A DNA stretch of 18,001 nucleotides, from positions 1 to 18,001 of the forward strand of contig CAKPRX010000046.1 of the NCBI GenBank assembly GCA_934183135.1. Reading direction: 5' to 3'. This DNA comes from an uncultured Prevotella sp. (GTDB lineage: Bacteria; Bacteroidota; Bacteroidia; Bacteroidales; Bacteroidaceae). Each line of letters opens with the position of its first letter. Position 1 is the first letter of the stretch. Positions 8,245-15,949 of this stretch are shown piece after piece. The position numbers were made by a program, and so were the translations under genes. Below the pieces are notes generated by a model. It had not been told where the DNA came from. It ran no database searches and saw nothing but the letters and a program-made list of their open reading frames with translations.

Positions 8245-8302
8245 CATTTTTTCGCTCGCGATGGTCATTACGATTCTAATGACCATCGCGAGCGAAAAAA
8301 TG
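8245..8302. repeat. Long hairpin: perfect 26-bp inverted repeat, 6-base loop
   Basis: Bases 8245-8270 and 8277-8302 are exact reverse complements around CGATTC. On the outer side the pairing continues for several bases if G-U pairs are allowed (8239-8244 with 8303-8308). Each arm has a GC-rich core (TCGCTCGCGA) next to a run of six T or A. It lies in the middle of the long gene-free stretch. It could be a strong terminator on either strand, a structured RNA, or a repeat element. Confidence 0.85.
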
Positions 8303-8415
8303 GTCGTTTCCGGGTGGTCTGAAAATTGCCATTTTCGCCACCGCTGCCCCCTCGGCGAGCGTACAGACAAATTACAGAAGCCCGAAGCGCCCTCGCCCGA
8401 TGGCAAAACAGCAGA

Positions 8416-8433
8416 AATGTATATTTATACATT
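8416..8433. repeat. 18-bp AT-rich palindrome
   Basis: Eight-base arms (AATGTATA and TATACATT) surround a central TT. The core is the same TGTATATTTATAC motif found in both arms of the inverted repeat 400 bases upstream. Its size and symmetry suit a dimeric regulator, but no regulated gene is adjacent. Confidence 0.6.
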
Positions 8434-8647
8434 ATCAGAAAAATCTTTACGACACACATCGCCAAAATGCCCGTCAGCATGGGCGGTCAGGAAGCCTGCG
8501 CCTGCACACAGGGGGCACACCCTCTGCCTTTTTGCCCCTATACCTTTTATCAGACCGCAGGCGTGGCGCAGATGCTAAAAACGGATAAAAAAAAGTGCCG
8601 TGGCATCAATTCATGTAGGTTTAAGGCGTTTTCTCGCATAAAAACAG

Positions 8648-8655
8648 TAACTTTG
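8648..8655 (+). promoter_or_regulatory. Candidate promoter -7 box for the DUF2723 operon
   Basis: TAACTTTG matches the Bacteroidota -7 consensus TAnnTTTG and lies 106 bases before the start codon. No clean TTTG -33 box is seen at the usual distance; a TTTT lies at 8629-8632. Transcription would start near 8662. Confidence 0.55.
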
Positions 8656-8666
8656 CAGTTAGGTAT

Positions 8667-8722
8667 GTCCCTATGATACAGGCGGGGACTACAGTGCCTA
8701 TCAGGGTGACCCCGACGGCACT
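8667..8722 (+). promoter_or_regulatory. Structured 5' leader of the DUF2723 operon
   Basis: Two small stem-loops follow the candidate promoter: GTCCC/GGGAC (8667-8671 with 8685-8689) and AGTGCC/GGCACT (8693-8698 with 8717-8722). The second encloses a further GGG/CCC stem. They are not followed by T runs. The match to any known riboswitch is not evident. Confidence 0.35.
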
Positions 8723-8761
8723 AACCGATACTGACAACATAATTATTACAAATAACATACA

Positions 8762-11700
8762 ATGAAACAGTACAGATTAGTAGACAACGTACTCGGATGG
8801 GTTGCCTTCCTGGTAGCCGCTTTCGTCTATTGCTCTACCATTGAACCAACAGCCTCGTTCTGGGACTGTCCTGAGTTTATCACTACAGGGTACAAGCTGG
8901 AGATAGGGCACCCGCCCGGGGCCCCCTTCTTCATGCTCACGGCCAATCTTTTCACCCACTTTGTAAGCGACCCGTCGATGGTGGCCCGCATGGTCAACAC
9001 GATGAGCGCCTTGCTCAGTGCCGTAACCATCATGTTCCTGTTCTGGACCATCACGCACCTTACGCGCAAGCTGGTGATAAAGACCTGGGACGACCTGACC
9101 ACCTCTAAGCTGATAGCCATCGAGGCATCGGGCCTGGTGGGCGCGCTGATATACACCTTCAGCGACACCTTCTGGTTCTCGGCTGTCGAGGGCGAGGTCT
9201 ACGCTTACTCATCGGCCTTTACGGCCATCGTGTTCTGGCTCATCCTCAAGTGGGAAGACCACGCTGACGAGCCCCACTCGGACCGCTGGCTGGTACTCAT
9301 CACCTATATGACCGGACTGAGTATCGGCGTACACCTGCTCAACCTGCTGTGTATTCCGGCCATAGTCCTGGTGTTCTGCTACCGCAAGTTCCCCAACATG
9401 GAGCTCAAGGGGTCTATCATCGCGCTGCTCATCTCGTTTGTACTGGTGGCAGCCGTGCTCTACGGCGTGGTACCGGGCATCATCACGGTGGGCGGATGGT
9501 TCGAGCTGCTGTTCGTCAACGTACTGGGATGCCCCTTCAACACGGGCGAGATAATCTATATCATCCTGCTGATAGCCTCCGTGATATGGGCCATCTACGA
9601 GACCTATACCGACAAGAACTTCAAGCGTCAGAACGTGGCCTTCCTGCTGTCGGTGGCCCTGCTGGGCATACCCTTCTACGGCTATGGCATCCAGGCAGCC
9701 GTCACGGGCATCGTGGTGCTGGCCATCCTGGCTTTCGTGCTCAACTACAAGCGCGTGGTGAACAGCAAGAAGGTGGCACTGGTATCATCGCGCATCAAGA
9801 ACACGGCCCTGCTGTGTATGCTGATGCTGATGATAGGCTACTCGAGCTACGCGCTCATCGTGATACGGTCGGCGGCCAACCCGCCTATGGACCAGAACTC
9901 GCCCGAGGACATCTTTACCTTAGGCAACTACCTGAGCCGCGACCAGTACGGCGACCGTCCGCTGTTCTACGGCCAGGCTTACACCTCACAGGTGGCCCTG
10001 GACGAGCAGAACGGCATGTGCGTGCCCCGTATGCAGAAGGGCGCGCCCATCTACAGCCGCAAGGAGAAGAGCTCTAAGGACGAGAAGGACTCGTACTTCA
10101 TCGTAAACACCAAGGATAAGTATCTCTACGCGCAGAACATGTACTTCCCACGTATGTACGACGGCGCCCATGCCCAGGAATACGAGGACTGGATGGGGGG
10201 CGTTGACGGCCACGAGGTAAGTTATGACCGCTGTGGCGAGCCCATGACCGTCAAGGTGCCTACTCAGTGGGAGAATTTGCGTTTCTTCTTCTCCTACCAG
10301 TGCAACTTTATGTACTGGCGCTATTTTATGTGGAACTTCGCCGGCCGTCAGAACGACGTGCAGGGCCATGGCGCCCTGGAAAAGGGCAACTGGATTACCG
10401 GCTTCAAGTGGTTTGACAACTGGCGCCTGGGCGACCAGGACAAGTTGCCCGATGACCTGAAGAACAACAAGGGGCACAACGTATTCTACTGTCTGCCACT
10501 GCTGCTGGGCCTGATAGGACTGTTCTGGCAGTGGTCGCGAGGCCGCCGCGGCATCCGCCAGTTCTGGGTGGTAGCCTTCCTGTTCTTCATGACAGGTCTG
10601 GCCATAGTCATCTATCTGAACCAGACACCTGGCCAGCCACGCGAGCGCGACTATGCTTACGCCGGCTCGTTCTATGCCTTCGCCATCTGGTGCGGCATGG
10701 GTGTGGCAGCCATCATCGCCGAGATAAAGAAACGCTTCAAGAAGGAGAGCGTGGCCATCAGTGCCGTGGCCGGCATCATCTGTCTGCTGGTACCCATCCA
10801 GATGGCCAGCCAGACCTGGGACGACCACGACCGCAGCGGACGCTATACCTGCCGCGACTTCGGCCAGAACTACCTGATGACGCTCCAGGACAAGGGCAAC
10901 CCCATCATCTTCACCAATGGCGACAACGACACCTTCCCCCTGTGGTACAACCAGGATGTAGAGGGCGTGCGCACCGATGCCCGGGTATGCAACCTGAGCT
11001 ACCTGGCCACCGACTGGTACATAGACCAGATGAAGAGACCCGCCTACGACTCTCCCTCACTGCCCATCACCTGGCCCCGCCTGCAGTTCTGCACCGGCAC
11101 CAACGAGTATATAGAGGTTAAGCCAGAGTTCAAGGCTCAGATACAGAAATTCTACAAGGACTACCCCGCCGAGGCCCGCAAGACGTTTGGCGAGAACCCC
11201 TACGAAGTAGCCAACGTTATGAAGTACTGGGTACAGGGCAAAGACCCGTCGATGCACGTCATCCCCACCGACACGCTCTATGTCACCATAGACAAGGAAG
11301 CCGTGAAGCGCAGTGGCATGATGATGGTGTCGGACACCATTCCAGACCGCATGGTCATATCGCTCAAGGGCAAGCGCGCCCTGTACAAGAATGACCTGAT
11401 GATGTTGGAACTTGTGGCTCACAGTCAGTGGACCAGGCCCGTATATGTGGCCATGACCGTTGGCGAGGAAAACTACATGAACCTGGGAGACAACTTCGTA
11501 CAGGAGGGACTGGCCTACCGTATCACACCGTTTACCACCAATGCGCCGGGAGCCAAGAACTTTGACACCGAGAAGACGTATAACAACGTGATGTACCGTT
11601 ACAAGTTTGGCGGACTCGAGAAACCAGGCCTGTATCTGGACGAGACCGTTCGCCGTATGTGCTACACCCACCGGCAGCTGCTGGCCACGCTGGCCCTGAA

Positions 11701-12103
11701 ACTGATAGAGGAGGGCAAGATACAGAAAGCTAAGAACGTGCTGGCCAAGGCGGCCAAGTTCCTGCCTACCTATAACCTGCCCATGCGCTACATAGGCGGA
11801 GGTGCCGACATCGCCAAGGCTTACGCGCTGGTGGGCGACAAGGCCAAGGCCAAGGCTACCATCGACGCCATGTGGAAAGACGCCACACAGTACATGTCGT
11901 GGTACGTAACGCTTAACGACAAGTACTTCCCGCAGTACTATAACGAGTGCCTGACCCAGCTGTACATCATGCAGCAGGTTGCCAACATCACCGAGCTGGT
12001 AGACAACAAGCTGGCTGCCGAGCAGATGAAACAGCTCAACGTGCTCTACACTGTATATCGCAACCGCGGTGGTATAGACCCTAACCAGGAGCAAGGCCAA
12101 TGA
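8762..12103 (+). CDS. DUF2723 multi-pass membrane protein, probable GT-C glycosyltransferase
   Basis: A 1113-residue protein. The N-terminal membrane helix (about 10-25) is followed by an acidic first loop with D35 and E38 (FWDCPEF) and a GHPPGAPFFML segment (49-59), the signature of DUF2723 (PF11028; the TMEM260-like group). The first half and middle hold many hydrophobic helices; a conserved-looking NQTPGQPRERDYAYAGSFYAF segment, split here as NQTPGQPRERD (about 620-630) and YAYAGSFYAF, lies before the last helices. From about residue 690 the protein is soluble, ending in a helical repeat-like region (about 970-1110). GT-C enzymes use an acidic loop residue to transfer sugar from a lipid carrier; human TMEM260 is a protein O-mannosyltransferase. 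A role in protein or envelope O-glycosylation is therefore likely, but donor and acceptor are unknown. The stop overlaps the deacetylase start (ATGA). Confidence 0.85.
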   Translation: MKQYRLVDNVLGWVAFLVAAFVYCSTIEPTASFWDCPEFITTGYKLEIGHPPGAPFFMLTANLFTHFVSDPSMVARMVNTMSALLSAVTIMFLFWTITHLTRKLVIKTWDDLTTSKLIAIEASGLVGALIYTFSDTFWFSAVEGEVYAYSSAFTAIVFWLILKWEDHADEPHSDRWLVLITYMTGLSIGVHLLNLLCIPAIVLVFCYRKFPNMELKGSIIALLISFVLVAAVLYGVVPGIITVGGWFELLFVNVLGCPFNTGEIIYIILLIASVIWAIYETYTDKNFKRQNVAFLLSVALLGIPFYGYGIQAAVTGIVVLAILAFVLNYKRVVNSKKVALVSSRIKNTALLCMLMLMIGYSSYALIVIRSAANPPMDQNSPEDIFTLGNYLSRDQYGDRPLFYGQAYTSQVALDEQNGMCVPRMQKGAPIYSRKEKSSKDEKDSYFIVNTKDKYLYAQNMYFPRMYDGAHAQEYEDWMGGVDGHEVSYDRCGEPMTVKVPTQWENLRFFFSYQCNFMYWRYFMWNFAGRQNDVQGHGALEKGNWITGFKWFDNWRLGDQDKLPDDLKNNKGHNVFYCLPLLLGLIGLFWQWSRGRRGIRQFWVVAFLFFMTGLAIVIYLNQTPGQPRERDYAYAGSFYAFAIWCGMGVAAIIAEIKKRFKKESVAISAVAGIICLLVPIQMASQTWDDHDRSGRYTCRDFGQNYLMTLQDKGNPIIFTNGDNDTFPLWYNQDVEGVRTDARVCNLSYLATDWYIDQMKRPAYDSPSLPITWPRLQFCTGTNEYIEVKPEFKAQIQKFYKDYPAEARKTFGENPYEVANVMKYWVQGKDPSMHVIPTDTLYVTIDKEAVKRSGMMMVSDTIPDRMVISLKGKRALYKNDLMMLELVAHSQWTRPVYVAMTVGEENYMNLGDNFVQEGLAYRITPFTTNAPGAKNFDTEKTYNNVMYRYKFGGLEKPGLYLDETVRRMCYTHRQLLATLALKLIEEGKIQKAKNVLAKAAKFLPTYNLPMRYIGGGADIAKAYALVGDKAKAKATIDAMWKDATQYMSWYVTLNDKYFPQYYNECLTQLYIMQQVANITELVDNKLAAEQMKQLNVLYTVYRNRGGIDPNQEQGQ

Positions 12104-12711
12104 TAATCGAGCAACCCTCAATGTGGCTGCGGTGGATCTACCCCAAGGCAATATGGAGAATGGACAAACGGGTTAAGGCCGTCTATCTTACCTTTGACGA
12201 CGGCCCCATACCCGAGTCCACCCCCTTCATACTCGATACATTAAGGGAGCTTGACATTAAAGCCACATTCTTCATGGTGGGCGAGAACGTGCTACGCCAC
12301 CATGACCTATATAACCGCATTGTGGCCGAAGGGCACCAAGTGGGCAACCACACGTTTAACCACCTGGGTGCATTCAAGCACATGGCGATTACCTATGCCA
12401 TGAATGTGCAAAAGGCGAACGAGTTGATACACGCACACCTGTTCAGGCCACCTCACGGAGTAATGAGGCGCACGGTGTACTGGTGGATTAACCGCAAGTA
12501 CCGTATTATTATGTGGGACCTGGTTACCCGCGACTACTCCAAGTGGATGACGGGCGAGGATGTGCTCAACAATGTGAAAAGGTATACACGCAACGGGTCG
12601 ATCATCACATTCCACGACTCACTTAAAAGCATCGACAAGCTACACTATGCACTGCCCAAGGCTCTGCAGTGGCTGAAAGAACAAGGCTATGAGTTCAGAA
12701 TATTCGAATAA
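12100..12711 (+). CDS. NodB-type polysaccharide deacetylase family protein
   Basis: A 203-residue protein with the whole NodB set of motifs: TFDDGP (31-36; D33 and D34), HTFNH (84-88, metal-binding His pair), RPPHG (116-120), D140 in MWDLVTRD, and the C-terminal IITFHDS with H172. These residues bind a divalent metal and remove N- or O-acetyl groups from sugars. It overlaps the DUF2723 stop by 4 bases, so the two are translationally coupled and probably act in one pathway of glycan or glycoprotein synthesis. There is no signal peptide: the N-terminus (WLRWIYPKAIWR) is amphipathic and basic, so the protein may be cytoplasmic or attached to the inner face of the membrane. This is unusual among NodB enzymes, most of which are exported. 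The exact substrate is unknown. Confidence 0.88.
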   Translation: MIIEQPSMWLRWIYPKAIWRMDKRVKAVYLTFDDGPIPESTPFILDTLRELDIKATFFMVGENVLRHHDLYNRIVAEGHQVGNHTFNHLGAFKHMAITYAMNVQKANELIHAHLFRPPHGVMRRTVYWWINRKYRIIMWDLVTRDYSKWMTGEDVLNNVKRYTRNGSIITFHDSLKSIDKLHYALPKALQWLKEQGYEFRIFE

Positions 12712-13693
12712 AATAAAAGCCGAGGCGCACCGTCTCGGCTTTTTTGCTTGTGGGGTGGCCCGCGCGCAGGCTGTCGATGATGACTATGCCCGCCGTTTTA
12801 TGCAGCGCATGGAGCATCAGGGCTTTGCCGACATGCACTACATGTATGAGCATACGGCCAAGCGTCTGGACCCGCGCCTCCTGGTGCCCGGCACACAGAG
12901 CATCGTCTCACTGGCACTCAACTACGCCCCCGCCAGCACGCTGCCCAACGGCGAGCTACAGATAGCACGCTACGCGTTAGGCAAAGATTATCATGACGTT
13001 ATGAAACGGATGATGCACCAGTTAGCTGGCAACCTCGGGCTGAGCGACTACCGGTGTTTCGTAGACACGGCACCAGTACTCGAGCAGTACTGGGCACAGC
13101 GGGCTGGCTTAGGATGGATAGGGCGCAACCAGCAGCTCATCATCCCCAAGGCCGGAAGCATGTTTTTCTTAGGCGAGATATTCCTGCCCATGGAGCTGGA
13201 CTACGATGAGCCGATGGGCAACCACTGCGGCACATGCCACCGATGTGTCGACGCGTGTCCCACCCATGCCCTGTACACAGCTGACGGCCAGGCTACTATG
13301 GATGCGGGACGATGTCTGAGCTATCAGACGATAGAAAATCGCAACGAGATAAGTCCGGCTGCACAGGCAGCCATGGGCAACTGCTTCTATGGCTGCGACC
13401 GCTGTCTGACGGCCTGCCCGTGGAACAGGTTTGCCACGCCCTGCTCTACCCCAGAGTTTCAGCCCGGTGCCGAACTGCTCAGCATGACCACCCAGGACTG
13501 GGCCAGGCTCACAGAGGAAGACTACCGCCGCCTGTTCAAGGGCAGCGCCGTAAAGCGGGCCAAGTATAGCGGAATAATGCGCAACATACACGCAGTCCTC
13601 GGCCTGCAGGGCGAGACGCACAATACCGATGGCGCTGCCGGCCCTCCCGGCAAGCCACCAGGCCATCGACAGACTGACAGCCACAGCGGCTGA
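12689..13693 (+). CDS. queG: Epoxyqueuosine reductase QueG
   Basis: A 334-residue protein. QueG carries out the last step of queuosine synthesis: the cobalamin-dependent reduction of epoxyqueuosine in tRNA. Visible features are the family N-terminus with LGFFACG (16-22), RLDPRLLVPG (59-68), D126 in DTAPVLE (the proposed catalytic acid), and two [4Fe-4S] ferredoxin motifs: C180-x2-C183-x2-C186-x3-C190-P and C236-x2-C239-x3-C243-P, with C209 and C232 in addition. A HEAT-like C-terminal extension is missing, as in many QueG proteins; the last 25 residues are Gly/Pro-rich and look variable. The start overlaps the deacetylase gene by 23 bases. It is chosen because conserved LGFFACG lies upstream of any later start. 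A terminator-like hairpin falls inside codons 9-19 of this gene. Confidence 0.93.
   Translation: MSSEYSNKIKAEAHRLGFFACGVARAQAVDDDYARRFMQRMEHQGFADMHYMYEHTAKRLDPRLLVPGTQSIVSLALNYAPASTLPNGELQIARYALGKDYHDVMKRMMHQLAGNLGLSDYRCFVDTAPVLEQYWAQRAGLGWIGRNQQLIIPKAGSMFFLGEIFLPMELDYDEPMGNHCGTCHRCVDACPTHALYTADGQATMDAGRCLSYQTIENRNEISPAAQAAMGNCFYGCDRCLTACPWNRFATPCSTPEFQPGAELLSMTTQDWARLTEEDYRRLFKGSAVKRAKYSGIMRNIHAVLGLQGETHNTDGAAGPPGKPPGHRQTDSHSG
12715..12745 (+). terminator. Intrinsic terminator of the deacetylase, nested in queG
   Basis: Bases 12715-12727 pair with 12731-12743 (AAAAGCCGAG with CTCGGCTTTT, extended by GCG/CGT with one G-U) around a 3-base CAC loop. A run of six T residues (12740-12745) follows. 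It starts 4 bases after the deacetylase stop yet encodes residues of queG (AEAHRLGFF). The shape is that of a textbook terminator. Confidence 0.75.
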
Positions 13694-13709
13694 TGCAGAG
13701 GGGATGGCA

Positions 13710-13756
13710 ATATGAAAAAGTCCCATGCGGTAGTACCGCATGGGACTTTTTCATAT
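13710..13756. terminator. Bidirectional terminator between queG and glmM
   Basis: A perfect palindrome with 23-bp arms (13710-13732 and 13734-13756) is centred on G13733. The stem has a GC-rich core next to an AAAAA/TTTTT pair, so a T run leaves the stem in both directions. It lies 17 bases after the queG stop and 17 bases from the glmM stop, the expected place for convergent genes. Confidence 0.93.
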
Positions 13757-13772
13757 CTGGAAGCAGAAAGGG

Positions 13773-15158
13773 TTACTGCATGCTGTAAACCACATCCATG
13801 AGTTTCTTGCCTAAGGCATCGGCCTCGGCCATGGTAGCCGCCTCGCTGTACACGCGGATGATGGGCTCCGTATTGCTCTTACGCAGATGTACCCACTTGT
13901 CCGGGAAGTCGAGCTTCACACCATCGATGTCGGTAACGGTAACTCCAGGCTCCTGGCCGTACAGTTCCTTGACCTTGACGAGTATCGCGTCTACGTCTGT
14001 GTCGGCCGTAAGGTCTATACGGTTCTTAGCTATATAGTAGTTGGGGTACAACTGACGCAGCTGGCTGGCCTTGAGCCCCTTCTGGGCCAATGAGGAGAGG
14101 AACAGGGCGATGCCTACCAGGGCGTCGCGGCCATAATGGCTCTCGGGATAGATAACTCCACCGTTGCCCTCGCCACCTATGACGGCGCCCACTTCCTTCA
14201 TCTTAGTGGTAACATTGACTTCGCCTACGGCCGAAGCGTAGTAGGTGCAGCCGTGCTTCTCTGTAACATCGCGCAGGGCACGGGTAGAGCTGAGGTTGCT
14301 CACCGTGGCTCCCTTGACATGGTCCAGGATATAGTCGGCCACGCTGACCAGCGTGTACTCCTCGCCATACATCTTGCCGTCTTCCTGGATAAAGGCCAAA
14401 CGGTCTACATCGGGGTCTACCACGATACCCAGGTCGTAGCCACCCTTGGCCACCTCGCCCATAATGCCGCTCAGGTTTTTCTCCAGAGGTTCGGGGTTGT
14501 GTGCAAAGTCGCCTGTGGGCTCACCGTTGAGGAACGTGTACTCTACCCCAAGTGCATTGAGCAGATTAGGAAGGATGACACCGCCCACCGAGTTAATCGA
14601 GTCGACCACCACCTTGAAGTGTGCCTTCTTAATGGCCTCTACGTCTACCAGCTCCAGGGCCAGTACGCTCTTGATATGTCGGTCGTTGAAAGTATCGTCC
14701 TGTGTATAGTGACCTAAGTGGTCTACATCCGCATAGCCGAAGTCCTCTTTCTCGGCGATGGCAAGTACCTCCTTGCCATCGGCAGCGGTCAGGAACTCGC
14801 CCTCGGCATTGAGCAGTTTGAGGGCGTTCCACTGGCGCGGATTATGGCTGGCCGTGATGATGATACCGCCGTCGGCCCCGCTCATGCGAACGGCCAGCTC
14901 GGTGGTAGGGGTAGTGGCCAGACCGATGTCAAGCACATCGAAGCCCATGCCCATGAGGGTTCCACACACTACATTAGACACCATGGTGCCCGAGATGCGG
15001 GCGTCGCGGCCTACGACTATCTTGTTAGCTTTCTTAGTCTTGCCTATAAAGGTGGCGTAAGCAGAAGTGAACTTCACGATGTCCAGAGGATTGAGCGTGT
15101 CGCCTGTGTGACCGCCTATGGTACCTCTGATACCAGAGATTGATTTGATTAAAGTCAT
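13773..15158 (-). CDS. glmM: Phosphoglucosamine mutase / phosphohexomutase GlmM
   Basis: A 461-residue alpha-D-phosphohexomutase. The phosphoserine loop is TASHNP with S104, the Mg-binding loop is DPDVDR (248-253), the sugar-binding loop is GEGNGG (329-334), and the phosphate-binding loop is RKSNTEP (426-432). The set is complete, so the enzyme should be active. GlmM turns glucosamine-6-phosphate into glucosamine-1-phosphate, the precursor of UDP-GlcNAc for peptidoglycan and lipid A. Phosphomannomutase or phosphoglucomutase activity cannot be ruled out from motifs, but the length and GIRGTIGG start fit the Bacteroidales GlmM form. It starts 17 bases after the DUF4827 stop on the same strand, so the two are likely one transcript, ending at the 13710-13756 palindrome. 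Confidence 0.9.
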   Translation of the reverse strand: MTLIKSISGIRGTIGGHTGDTLNPLDIVKFTSAYATFIGKTKKANKIVVGRDARISGTMVSNVVCGTLMGMGFDVLDIGLATTPTTELAVRMSGADGGIIITASHNPRQWNALKLLNAEGEFLTAADGKEVLAIAEKEDFGYADVDHLGHYTQDDTFNDRHIKSVLALELVDVEAIKKAHFKVVVDSINSVGGVILPNLLNALGVEYTFLNGEPTGDFAHNPEPLEKNLSGIMGEVAKGGYDLGIVVDPDVDRLAFIQEDGKMYGEEYTLVSVADYILDHVKGATVSNLSSTRALRDVTEKHGCTYYASAVGEVNVTTKMKEVGAVIGGEGNGGVIYPESHYGRDALVGIALFLSSLAQKGLKASQLRQLYPNYYIAKNRIDLTADTDVDAILVKVKELYGQEPGVTVTDIDGVKLDFPDKWVHLRKSNTEPIIRVYSEAATMAEADALGKKLMDVVYSMQ

Positions 15159-15175
15159 CTTTGTTTTGATTTGTA

Positions 15176-15814
15176 TTATCTTCCTCGCTTATAAGTTATG
15201 TCATAGAGACAGGGGTAGACGGTCTGTGTGGCATACGTCTGGCCCTGGGCCGCCGGAACGATAAGGCGTACCTTGGCTATCTCCTGGTCGGCCGTCTCAG
15301 GGCGTCCCAGGTCGATATAGGTAAAGGGGACCAGCCATCCGCCGGGCACCGAGGCGCTTCCGTAAGCCTGGTACATGACACTCATATTGGCATCGAACGA
15401 CGCGGTGAATGTGCCCGACGTGTTGGTAACCGACATGCGGTCAGGTATGGCCGACCAGTACAGTACATCGTTGGTTAGCTGTACCGAATCGGTAAGCAGG
15501 TTGCGCTCAGTAAAGCGGCAGAGTACGTAAGCCGTCTCGCCGTCTTTAAGTTTCTCGCCACAGCCCTGCCTTACTATCTGCATGTAGACACCGTTGCTCT
15601 CGAAGAGCACGAACTCGTTCTTAGACAAGTCGGTCTTGTAACCATTGGCCTTGAACTGGGCCTCGCTGATGACCGTAACGGCCGAGTCGGCGATATACTT
15701 GCCGATGGCATTGCGCTCGCGGGTTTTCTTCTCGGCATAGGTTTCGCCGTCATTGCAGGCTCCTAAGAAACATACGCCTAAGAACAGCAGATATATATAC
15801 AAAAATCGCTTCAT
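15176..15814 (-). CDS. DUF4827 lipoprotein
   Basis: A 212-residue protein with a lipoprotein signal (MKRFLYIYLLFLGVCFLGAC) and lipidated Cys at about C20, followed by NDG. The residues after the signal include a charged helix (AEKKTRERNAIGKYIAD) and then a beta-rich fold. The pattern, with conserved VYMQIVRQGCGEKLKDGETAYVLCRF (in parts) and a C-terminal YDITYK, resembles the DUF4827 family of Bacteroidales, which has FKBP-like strands. Peptidyl-prolyl isomerase activity is not shown. Its steady place beside glmM suggests an envelope role. The sequence after Cys lacks the SDDD-type signal, so it is probably on the periplasmic face. Promoter elements lie upstream at about 15941-15949 on this strand. 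Confidence 0.8.
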   Translation of the reverse strand: MKRFLYIYLLFLGVCFLGACNDGETYAEKKTRERNAIGKYIADSAVTVISEAQFKANGYKTDLSKNEFVLFESNGVYMQIVRQGCGEKLKDGETAYVLCRFTERNLLTDSVQLTNDVLYWSAIPDRMSVTNTSGTFTASFDANMSVMYQAYGSASVPGGWLVPFTYIDLGRPETADQEIAKVRLIVPAAQGQTYATQTVYPCLYDITYKRGR

Positions 15815-15889
15815 TCCTGATTATATAATTTAATGTAGTTACTATTATCATGCTTCGTGGCACCTCGGCGGCGAGTGTCCTAAAAACAA

Positions 15890-15949
15890 TTACCTTTGTG
15901 CCTGACGCTCAGGCCGTCGTAACGGCGGCGCAGCGTGGCACAAAGGTAA
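15890..15949. promoter_or_regulatory. 60-bp palindromic promoter/operator region upstream of the DUF4827 gene
   Basis: Perfect 13-bp arms (15890-15902 and 15937-15949) enclose inner stems ACGCT/AGCGT (15905-15909 with 15932-15936) and GCCGT/ACGGC (15913-15917 with 15922-15926, loop CGTA). Each arm contains TACCTTTG, a match to the TAnnTTTG -7 box: + strand at 15891-15898 and - strand at 15948-15941. The minus box faces DUF4827 and glmM and would start RNA near 15934; an AT-rich TTTTT run lies upstream of it. The plus box faces no gene. Confidence 0.6.

Larger units (their letters stand above)
7831..8647. other. Long gene-free stretch
   Basis: The gap between htpG and the DUF2723 gene is 997 bases. 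I find no reading frame with a recognisable protein, lipobox or good start. Open frames present on both strands share low-complexity, Arg/Pro-rich translations and cross the inverted repeats, which argues against coding. The stretch holds four inverted repeats (listed separately) and is less regular in composition than the flanking genes. It may be an island of repeat elements, contain a small RNA gene, or be the remains of decayed DNA. Confidence 0.6.

Noticed and set aside
7867..8406. 179-residue minus-strand frame in the gene-free stretch
   Set aside because: It runs through three inverted repeats, its translation mirrors the palindromes, and it has no recognisable domain. Treated as noncoding repeat DNA.
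7998..8433. Confident ArgR operator call
   Set aside because: The palindromes only loosely resemble ARG boxes and no arginine gene or argR lies nearby, so it is kept only as one possibility.
8237..8676. Overlapping plus-strand frames of 62-116 residues
   Set aside because: They overlap one another in different frames, cross the palindromes and lack family features.
11057..12151. 364-residue minus-strand frame opposite the end of the DUF2723 gene
   Set aside because: It crosses the DUF2723-deacetylase junction and overlaps two supported genes; no domain is visible.
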